NCBI GenBank assembly: GCA_014799675.1
Contig: JAAVHM010000055.1
Location: forward strand, 1-5,804
Length of the DNA stretch: 5,804 nt
Direction of reading: 5' to 3'
Source: Ruminococcus sp.
Lineage (GTDB): Bacteria; Bacillota; Clostridia; Oscillospirales; Ruminococcaceae
This document shows positions 1 through 3,919 of this stretch, piece by piece. The notes below the pieces were generated by a model that searched no databases, had not been told where the DNA came from, and was given only the letters and a program-made list of their open reading frames with translations. The stretch's first letter is position 1; each line of letters begins with the position of its first letter. Both the position numbers and the translations under genes were made by a program.

Positions 1-160
1 GCGTCCAACAAATCCCATGAGCGCTCCCCCTCCACTCTTTGGTTGTCTCTCTCGCACATTGTGAACGACTAACAAATCCCTAACCTTGCATCCAAAATTC
101 AAAGACAAACAAGTCCAACAGCAAAACAAGTTACCCCGCCAAATAAAAATTTATTGCCGT
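1..160. other. Intergenic stretch, no confident gene
   Basis: No plus-strand frame here looks like a convincing gene. The plus strand is rich in C and A and poor in G. A 15-base unit at 2-16 recurs at 66-80 with 13 of 15 identical bases, sharing the core AACAAATCCC, and GTCCAACA occurs at 3-10 and 113-120. On the minus strand one frame is open from a TTG at 129 to the left edge (43 codons, no stop) and reads into a glycine-rich stretch SGGGALMGFVGR. A weak GGGGT lies upstream of that TTG, but there is no ATG near it. It could be the start of a minus-strand gene leaving the window, or a chance frame in a repeat. Confidence 0.4.
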
Positions 161-166
161 AAACTA

Positions 167-195
167 TTGACATAACGCCATAATAATGGTATAAT
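167..195 (+). promoter_or_regulatory. Sigma-A promoter of the secD-secF operon
   Basis: A perfect TTGACA (167-172) and a perfect TATAAT (190-195) are separated by 17 bp. Transcription should start near 202, giving a leader of about 40 nt before the GTG of secD. The upstream 140-157 is A/T-rich and could act as an UP element. A full consensus match suggests strong constitutive transcription. Confidence 0.9.
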
Positions 196-209
196 AAAAT
201 GATAATTTC

Positions 210-225
210 TGCCGATATATCGGCA
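210..225. repeat. 16-bp perfect palindrome in the secD leader
   Basis: A perfect 16-bp palindrome with core GCCGATATATCGGC at 211-224 sits between the promoter and the ribosome binding site (GGAGGT, 231-236). As DNA it could be an operator. As RNA it could fold as a 5-bp stem with a UAUA loop six nucleotides before the Shine-Dalgarno. No regulator can be named from the sequence. Confidence 0.55.
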
Positions 226-242
226 TTACAGGAGGTAAAATC

Positions 243-1655
243 GTGAGAAAGGTCAAAAAGCCTGTCTTTTTTATCGTTTTTGCGCTGATAATTATTTTTG
301 CGGCATCGGTAATTTTCGGCATTACAACTTATTACGGCGATATCAAGACAGTTTACGTCAAGGGCGCGCAGAATATCCGCTTCGGTATTGATATCAAGGG
401 CGGCGTTGACGTTACATTTACTCCCCCCGAGGGCATTGACGCCGAGAACGAACAGCTTGACGCCGCAAAAGAGGTTATCGTTCAGCGTATGATAAAGCTT
501 GGTATTACGGACTACGAAAGCTTTATCGACTACAACAACGACCGTATAATCGTCCGTTTCCCATGGAAAGAGGGCGAGGCTAACTTCGACCCCGAGGCTG
601 CCGTTAAGGAGCTTGGCGAAACTGCCGAGCTGACCTTCCGTGAGGGCTACGAGGTTGACGACCTGGGCGCGCCGACGGGAATTACCGCGGAAAGCGTTAT
701 CCTTGTCGGCTCGGACGTTCAGCAGGCCTACGCGGCATACACACAGGACAGCAGCAACAACCTTGAGTGGCTTGTAAGTCTTGAGCTTACCAAGGAGGGC
801 GCGGAGAAATTTGCGGCGGCTACCGAAAGACTTGCTCCGTCCCGCGGAGTAATATCAATATGGATGGACGACACCTGTTTTTCTTACCCTGCGGTTCAGT
901 CTGTTATCACCGACGGCAAGGCGCAGATCTCGGGCAACTTCGACGCGGACAGCGCAAAGTCCCTTGCGGACAAGATAAATTCGGGTGCGCTTCCCTTTAA
1001 GCTTGTTACGGCAAGCTTCTCCACAATTTCCCCAAGCCTCGGCACAGGCGCGCTTGAAGCTATGGTAATTGCGGGACTTATCGCATTTGCTTTTATCGCG
1101 GTATTTATGATAGTATTGTACCGTCTCCCCGGCGCGGTTGCGGTAGTGTCTCTTGTGGGACAGGTTGCGGGTACTCTTGCGTTCATTTCGGGCTACTTCG
1201 GATTTATGAACGGTTCAATACTGACTATCCCCGGTATCGCAGGTATCATTCTTGCGGTGGGCATGGGCGTTGACGCAAACATCATCACCTCGGAGCGTAT
1301 CAAGGAAGAGCTTGCTGTTGGCAAGACCCTTGACGGTTCTATCGAGTCAGGCTTCAAGAGAGCGTTTTCAGCAATTCTGGACGGCAACGTTACAATGATC
1401 TTGGTTGCTATAATCCTTATGGGCGCGTTCGGCACTCCCGACAGCATTTTCGCAAAGCTTCTTCACTTTGTGTTCTTTATGTTCGGACCGTCCACAGCGG
1501 GTACGATCTACTCATTCGGCTTCACGCTGCTGACAGGCGTTGCCCTGAACCTTTTCTTCGGAGTGTTCTGTTCAAGGCTCATGCTTGCTTCGCTGTCGAA
1601 ATTCAAGGCTATGAGGAACCCCAAGCTTTACGGAGGAGGCGCTGCACATGAATAA
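243..1655 (+). CDS. secD: Protein translocase subunit SecD
   Basis: SecD is an RND-superfamily membrane protein. With SecF it uses the proton gradient to pull secreted proteins out of SecYEG after the SecA step. The 470-residue product has an N-terminal membrane segment (about 8-28), the SecD signature FGIDIKGG (47-54), a large extracytoplasmic P1 region, and a C-terminal bundle of about five membrane segments from residue 273. The motif VGMGVDANI carries Asp344, which aligns with E. coli SecD Asp519 and Thermus Asp340 in the proton pathway. It is shorter than E. coli SecD (615 aa) because the periplasmic part is reduced. About 16-20 extra residues (around FAKLLHFVFFMFGPS) separate the last two membrane segments. 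The start is GTG at 243, set by GGAGGT at 231-236. The gene ends inside secF, so the two are co-translated. Confidence 0.97.
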   Translation: MRKVKKPVFFIVFALIIIFAASVIFGITTYYGDIKTVYVKGAQNIRFGIDIKGGVDVTFTPPEGIDAENEQLDAAKEVIVQRMIKLGITDYESFIDYNNDRIIVRFPWKEGEANFDPEAAVKELGETAELTFREGYEVDDLGAPTGITAESVILVGSDVQQAYAAYTQDSSNNLEWLVSLELTKEGAEKFAAATERLAPSRGVISIWMDDTCFSYPAVQSVITDGKAQISGNFDADSAKSLADKINSGALPFKLVTASFSTISPSLGTGALEAMVIAGLIAFAFIAVFMIVLYRLPGAVAVVSLVGQVAGTLAFISGYFGFMNGSILTIPGIAGIILAVGMGVDANIITSERIKEELAVGKTLDGSIESGFKRAFSAILDGNVTMILVAIILMGAFGTPDSIFAKLLHFVFFMFGPSTAGTIYSFGFTLLTGVALNLFFGVFCSRLMLASLSKFKAMRNPKLYGGGAAHE

Positions 1656-2610
1656 GTATAAATTTGATTTTGTGGGCAGGAAAAAGCTGTTCTTTATAAT
1701 TTCGGCAGTCGCCATTGCGATATCAATACTGTCCTCGTTTATTTTCGGCGCAAACCTTGACATTCAGTTCAAGGGCGGTACTATTCTGACCTACATTTAC
1801 GACGGCGAGCTTGACCAGTCCCAATTTGAAAGCGACGCTACGGCGGCTTTGGACGGTATAGGCGTTACCTCAACGGTGGGCGAGGATTTCTCCACAGGCA
1901 GGAACAACATTCAGCTTTCCCTTATTTCAAACAGCGGACTGACCTCCGACAAGCAGTTTGAGCTTACAACAACTCTTACCGAAAAGTACGCCGCAAACAA
2001 TATCGAGCTTATCGAGTCCTCGGACGTTTCCCCCTCCTCGGGTAAGGAATTCTTCCTGAAATGTCTTGTTGCGGTACTGCTTTCCTTTATCGTGCTTGTA
2101 ATTTATATTGCGATACGCTTTAAGAACATCGGCGGCTGGCTTGCGGGCGTTTGCGCTATCGCGGCATTGCTCCACGACTGTATTATCGTTTACGGAACGT
2201 TTATCATCTGCCATATGTCTATCAACGCGAACTTTATGGCAGTTGTACTGACGATCCTCGGTTACTCCATTAACAACACTATCGTAATTTACGACCGTAT
2301 CCGTGAAAATGAGACCCTTTACAGGAAGTCCAAAACAAGGAACGAGATCGTTAATATGAGCATAAATCAGTCCCTGACCCGTTCGATAAACACGTCCATT
2401 ACCACAATTGCGGCAATGCTGGCGGTAACTATCGTTGCGGCGGTCTACGGGGTAACTTCCATTATCTCGTTCTCACTGCCTATGATGATCGGTATGATCG
2501 CGGGCGCGTACTCTTCTGTATGCTTCACCTGTCCTCTTTGGCTTACGCTTGAAGATAAGCTGCACAAGGGCGGTAAGGGTACTTCAAAAACTAAAACGGC
2601 AAAGGCATAA
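1648..2610 (+). CDS. secF: Protein translocase subunit SecF
   Basis: SecF is the partner of SecD in the SecDF export complex. The 320-residue product has an N-terminal membrane helix (about 13-35), the SecF signature LDIQFKGGT (43-51), an extracytoplasmic domain to about residue 130, and five further membrane segments. ALLHDCIIVYG (172-182) and GYSINNTIVIYDRIREN (205-221) are family motifs. Arg245 aligns with E. coli Arg247 (Thermus Arg671). In the GYSxND motif the usual Asp (E. coli Asp213, Thermus Asp637) is Asn210 here. The C-terminal tail is Lys-rich. The ATG lies 8 bp inside the end of secD, with GGAGGAGG at 1632-1639 as ribosome binding site. The short overlap suggests coupled translation in a 1:1 ratio. 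In some Firmicutes, such as Bacillus, the two proteins are fused; here they are separate. Confidence 0.97.
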   Translation: MNKYKFDFVGRKKLFFIISAVAIAISILSSFIFGANLDIQFKGGTILTYIYDGELDQSQFESDATAALDGIGVTSTVGEDFSTGRNNIQLSLISNSGLTSDKQFELTTTLTEKYAANNIELIESSDVSPSSGKEFFLKCLVAVLLSFIVLVIYIAIRFKNIGGWLAGVCAIAALLHDCIIVYGTFIICHMSINANFMAVVLTILGYSINNTIVIYDRIRENETLYRKSKTRNEIVNMSINQSLTRSINTSITTIAAMLAVTIVAAVYGVTSIISFSLPMMIGMIAGAYSSVCFTCPLWLTLEDKLHKGGKGTSKTKTAKA

Positions 2611-2618
2611 AAATGTAT

Positions 2619-2645
2619 GGGCGGATTTCATATCCGCCCTTATTT
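2619..2645 (+). terminator. Intrinsic terminator after secF
   Basis: Arms GGGCGGAT (2619-2626) and ATCCGCCC (2632-2639) form a perfect 8-bp stem with a 5-nt loop, followed by TTATTTT. It starts 9 bp after the secF stop and closes the secDF operon. Confidence 0.9.
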
Positions 2646-2665
2646 TAAAACGCCAATTTACAATC

Positions 2666-2672
2666 GGGAGGT
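2666..2672 (+). promoter_or_regulatory. Shine-Dalgarno that sets the cupin start at ACG
   Basis: GGGAGGT is a near-perfect ribosome binding site. It is followed by a 6-nt spacer (TTTTCC) and then ACG GAA TTC at 2679. The codon at the ideal start distance is therefore ACG. No ATG, GTG or TTG occurs in that frame before GTG at 2898, which is already past the first cupin motif. Confidence 0.75.
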
Positions 2673-2678
2673 TTTTCC

Positions 2679-3047
2679 ACGGAATTCATAAAATCAGCAG
2701 ATATAAGATCCCTTTCCAACCCGGGAGTTGTTTCAAGACAGCTTCTCAATCCCGAGAACTCCGAGAGCAAGCGCGTCACCATTACAGAGGTACACCTTGA
2801 AGCGGGAGCTTGTCAGCCCCGCCACACTCACGACGCTTCGGAGCAGATATGGTATGCGGTAAAGGGCAGCGGCAAGCTCCTGCTTGCGGACGACGAGGTG
2901 CAGGATTTTTCTGCGGGAGACGTTGTACGGTTTGCGGACAAGGACGTTCACGGTCTTTACAACGACGGAGACGGTGAGTTTGTGTATATTTCGGTAACTG
3001 CTCCTCCGATAAATTTCGGGTATGCTTATCAGAACAAGGACAAATAA
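2679..3047 (+). CDS. Single-domain cupin protein (ACG start)
   Basis: A small cupin of about 122 residues, a beta-barrel that usually binds one divalent metal; its substrate cannot be told from sequence. Cupin motif 1 is visible as GACQPRHTHDASEQ, with probable metal ligands His49, His51 and Glu55. Motif 2 is AGDVVRFADKDVHGLYN (79-95), with His91. The C-terminus ends in NFGYAYQNKDK. The frame is open from 2649 to the TAA at 3045-3047, and codon use matches the neighbours. No canonical start exists upstream of motif 1. The Shine-Dalgarno at 2666-2672 points to ACG at 2679; ATA at 2688 would be 15 nt away. The options are a true ACG start, a recent ATG-to-ACG mutation that silences the gene, or a sequencing error. 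The gene stands alone between two terminators, with no clear promoter of its own. Confidence 0.85.
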   Translation, partial: TEFIKSADIRSLSNPGVVSRQLLNPENSESKRVTITEVHLEAGACQPRHTHDASEQIWYAVKGSGKLLLADDEVQDFSAGDVVRFADKDVHGLYNDGDGEFVYISVTAPPINFGYAYQNKDK

Positions 3048-3054
3048 AACTTCT

Positions 3055-3088
3055 GCGGCGGGCATAATTTGTCTGCCGCTGTTTGTTT
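3055..3088 (+). terminator. Intrinsic terminator after the cupin gene
   Basis: Arms GCGGCGGGCA (3055-3064) and TGTCTGCCGC (3070-3079) form a 10-bp stem with two G-U pairs and a 5-nt loop. A T-rich tail, TGTTTGTTT, follows. It begins 7 bp after the cupin stop. Confidence 0.75.
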
Positions 3089-3103
3089 AGAGTGAAATAG
3101 GAT

Positions 3104-3134
3104 AAAAAAGCGTTTGCCAAGAGTTGACAAACGC
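3104..3134 (-). terminator. Minus-strand intrinsic terminator / dyad over the toxin -35
   Basis: Arms at 3110-3120 and 3124-3134 are complementary at 10 of 11 positions with a 3-bp centre. Read on the minus strand, the hairpin is followed at once by TTTTTTA (3109-3103), a good intrinsic terminator shape. The plus strand has no T-run after it. The right arm contains the TTGACA (-35) of the toxin promoter, so the same dyad could also be an operator. It would end any leftward antisense transcript that crosses the toxin gene. Confidence 0.65.
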
Positions 3135-3152
3135 CGAAAAATGTGATATTAT
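3124..3152 (+). promoter_or_regulatory. Promoter of the holin-like toxin gene
   Basis: TTGACA (3124-3129), a 17-bp spacer and TATTAT (3147-3152) form a near-consensus sigma-A promoter. The predicted transcription start is near 3157-3160, leaving a structured leader of 70-80 nt before the peptide's start codon. Confidence 0.85.
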
Positions 3153-3165
3153 GGGTATGAGACCG

Positions 3166-3209
3166 AAGCAAGGGTGTTCCTTGTTTTGCGGAGGCGGCTG
3201 CTCCCTTTT
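3166..3209 (+). promoter_or_regulatory. Structured 5' leader of the toxin mRNA
   Basis: Close to the predicted RNA 5' end, AAGCAAGG (3166-3173) can pair with CCTTGTTT (3179-3186) across a GTGTT loop. GGAG (3190-3193) can pair with CTCC (3201-3204). Further on, TTCCC (3208-3212) can pair with GGGAA (3228-3232) and cover the ribosome binding site. Such leaders are known to delay translation of type I toxins; that role here is inferred. Confidence 0.45.
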
Positions 3210-3240
3210 CCCATTACATATGAGAGGGGGAATGATAACT

Positions 3241-3348
3241 ATGACTACAAATATCAGTTTATCTGATTTATTGCTTTTTGCAAATTTGTTGACAGACGTT
3301 ATTACTCTCTGCTACGTTGTTTTTGGCAACAGAAACAGCAAAAAGTAG
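3241..3348 (+). CDS. Small membrane peptide, holin-like toxin type
   Basis: A 35-residue peptide with one hydrophobic helix (about residues 5-28, core SLSDLLLFANLLTDVITLCY) and a short basic tail (Arg31, Lys34, Lys35). This build resembles the 'putative holin-like toxin' peptides (Hol_Tox type) and other type I toxins that insert into the membrane. The resemblance is from recall and was not searched. ATG at 3241 lies 10 nt after the GAGGGGG run (3224-3230). An in-frame ATG at 3232 would give MIT plus the same peptide but sits almost on the ribosome binding site. The frame also stays open upstream through ATGs at 3157 and 3220, giving a 63-residue alternative. The gene has its own strong promoter and terminator and is overlapped by a predicted antisense RNA. 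It is too short for most gene callers. Confidence 0.7.
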   Translation: MTTNISLSDLLLFANLLTDVITLCYVVFGNRNSKK

Positions 3349-3359
3349 CGAGAGAACGC

Positions 3360-3402
3360 AATAACCGCCCAAGCTTCCTACGGCAGGCGGTTATTTTTCG
3401 CT
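3360..3402 (+). terminator. Intrinsic terminator of the toxin mRNA
   Basis: AATAACCGCC (3360-3369) and GGCGGTTATT (3386-3395) form a perfect 10-bp stem with a 16-nt loop. TTTCGCTTT follows on the plus strand. On the minus strand the tail is TTATTGCGTT, a poor U-tract, so leftward termination here would be weak. Both converging RNAs would carry this hairpin. Confidence 0.85.
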
Positions 3403-3469
3403 TTACTTATGGGGAGTGAGCCAATCCGCGGACAAGCCACAGCTCTTGTGTAGGTCTCCCTTTTATATC

Positions 3470-3498
3470 AGTATAGCATAATTTTTTTATTATGTCAA
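3470..3498 (-). promoter_or_regulatory. Minus-strand promoter of the antisense RNA
   Basis: On the minus strand, TTGACA (3498-3493) is followed by a 17-bp spacer and TATACT (3475-3470). The spacer contains an A/T run. It points at the toxin gene, with no protein gene between. Confidence 0.85.
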
Positions 3499-3559
3499 GT
3501 ATTATTTAACAGTGTGCAATTGTACAAAAATTACATTAATTTTTAGCTAATTTTACATA

Positions 3560-3588
3560 TTGACTTATTGGCAGACGTGAATTATAAT
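3560..3588 (+). promoter_or_regulatory. Promoter of the ribbon-helix-helix gene
   Basis: TTGACT (3560-3565), a 17-bp spacer and TATAAT (3583-3588) lie 35 bp before the ATG at 3623. Transcription should start near 3595, just before or within a GGCAGAC repeat. About 60 bp of very A/T-rich DNA precedes the -35. Confidence 0.85.
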
Positions 3589-3644
3589 ATAATTAACGGC
3601 AGACAAAAAGTGAGGTGAGAAAATGTCTCCCAGAACAGGCAGAC
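3570..3644 (+). repeat. Three GGCAGAC direct repeats around the regulator promoter
   Basis: GGCAGAC occurs at 3570-3576 (promoter spacer), 3598-3604 (start region) and 3638-3644 (codons 6-8), all on the same strand, with start-to-start spacings of 28 and 40 bp. Ribbon-helix-helix proteins commonly bind short repeated half-sites at their own promoter, so this is a reasonable operator candidate. The third copy, inside the coding region, may be chance. Confidence 0.45.
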
Positions 3645-3799
3645 CCAAAAGCGACAATTCCAAGAGTGAAAGAATAACGGTACGGCTTGACAGCGAAAGT
3701 TCCAACACTCTGAAAGAATACTGCGAGCAGGAAAACATTGAAAAGGCAGAAGCGGTACGGAGAGGAATTGGTAAATTAAAGTCTGAAATAAAAAAATAA
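3623..3799 (+). CDS. Small ribbon-helix-helix (CopG/Arc-like) DNA-binding protein
   Basis: A 58-residue protein beginning MSPRTGRPKSDN, a lead-in often seen in small Firmicutes RHH regulators. ERITVRLD (16-23) fits the DNA-contacting beta strand. SSNTLKEYCEQEN and EKAEAVRRGIGKLKSEI fit the two helices, with the usual short turn (IEKAEA) between them. Such proteins bind DNA as dimers of paired strands and often repress their own gene or serve as antitoxins. No partner toxin protein is adjacent; the next gene, of 82 aa, is 120 bp away. GAGGTG at 3612-3617 is 5 nt before the ATG. The gene has its own promoter and possible GGCAGAC operators. A predicted minus-strand RNA overlaps its 3' end. The family call is from the visible pattern and length. 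Confidence 0.8.
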   Translation: MSPRTGRPKSDNSKSERITVRLDSESSNTLKEYCEQENIEKAEAVRRGIGKLKSEIKK

Positions 3800-3864
3800 C
3801 GTAAACCGCCACCAACCAAAGCACGGTTTACGTTATCCACAAACAGACAAGAAAGTCTATTCCG
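3788..3864 (-). ncRNA. Predicted ~75-nt RNA antisense to the regulator 3' end
   Basis: A perfect minus-strand promoter (3871-3899) should start RNA near 3864. A strong minus-strand terminator (3789-3836) ends it near 3788, giving roughly 75 nt, most of which is the terminator hairpin. The first 28 nt contain a small AGAC...GTCT hairpin and a U-rich single strand. It converges on the regulator gene and overlaps its last four codons. It could be a small regulatory RNA, an attenuated leader, or an antisense control of the regulator message. No convincing peptide is encoded. Confidence 0.6.
3789..3836 (-). terminator. Minus-strand intrinsic terminator, 13-bp stem
   Basis: Arms at 3796-3808 and 3824-3836 are perfectly complementary over 13 bp, with a 15-nt loop. 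On the minus strand the stem runs straight into a T-run (3796-3790). On the plus strand it is followed by CCACAAAC with no T-run, so it is a poor terminator for the regulator message. The regulator's stop codon lies inside the stem. Confidence 0.85.
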
Positions 3865-3897
3865 AAATTTATTATACATCGGAAAGCCTTTCTTGTC
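3846..3897. repeat. 52-bp nested dyad centred on a minus-strand -10
   Basis: Outer arms GACAAGAAAG (3846-3855) and CTTTCTTGTC (3888-3897) and inner arms TTCCGA (3860-3865) and TCGGAA (3879-3884) share almost the same centre, 3871.5 to 3872. With one bulge and one mismatch the whole pairs over about 18 bp. The dyad surrounds the -10 and touches the -35 of the minus-strand promoter, so it fits an operator. If read from the left it would also make a long RNA hairpin before the 82-aa gene. Confidence 0.7.
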
Positions 3898-3899
3898 AA
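3871..3899 (-). promoter_or_regulatory. Perfect minus-strand sigma-A promoter
   Basis: On the minus strand TTGACA (3899-3894), exactly 17 bp, then TATAAT (3876-3871). Both boxes match consensus in full. It drives toward the regulator gene, and the only thing it can express before the strong terminator is the short RNA at 3788-3864. Confidence 0.85.
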
Positions 3900-3919
3900 G
3901 TCACGAAAGGAAAATTTTT

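Larger units (their letters stand above)
3104..3463 (-). ncRNA. Predicted antisense RNA to the toxin gene
   Basis: A near-consensus minus-strand promoter (3470-3498) should start RNA near 3463, running left toward the toxin gene. If it stops at the shared hairpin (3360-3395) it is about 100 nt and overlaps only the 3' end of the toxin mRNA. If it passes that hairpin, whose minus-strand U-tract is poor, the next good terminator is at 3104-3134. The RNA would then be about 360 nt and cover the whole toxin message. Its 5' end carries AAAAGGGAG, exactly complementary to the toxin leader at 3201-3209. No protein frame is apparent in 3400-3463. It is a candidate type I antitoxin; its length is uncertain. 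Confidence 0.6.

Noticed and set aside
896..1447. Minus-strand open frames inside secD
   Set aside because: They mirror GC-biased third codon positions of secD and have no start signals or family features.
2549..2800. Plus-strand 83-aa open frame across the end of secF
   Set aside because: It is out of frame with both secF and the cupin, runs through the secF terminator, and has no ribosome binding site.
2733..3171. Two long minus-strand open frames over the cupin gene
   Set aside because: They are antisense shadows. The plus frame shows both cupin motifs and a ribosome binding site, while the minus frames show no recognisable family and the two overlap each other.
3360..3402. Shared hairpin as the sole terminator of the antisense RNA
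   Set aside because: Not accepted as the only end point: the minus-strand tail is TTATTGCGTT, weaker than the T6 tail at 3104-3109. A short form stopping here is kept as an alternative.
3565..3879. Minus-strand open frames of 80 and 104 aa over the RHH gene
   Set aside because: They pass through the strong minus-strand terminator hairpin and lie opposite the RHH coding frame; no start signals.
3570..3900. CRISPR or other repeat array
   Set aside because: The repeats are short (7 bp), three in number and unevenly spaced, with no spacer-like regularity.
3840..3900. Plus-strand promoter for the 82-aa gene (TATTAT at 3870-3875)
   Set aside because: The matching -35 position reads ACAAGA, far from consensus; the TATTAT is the reverse of the minus-strand -10.
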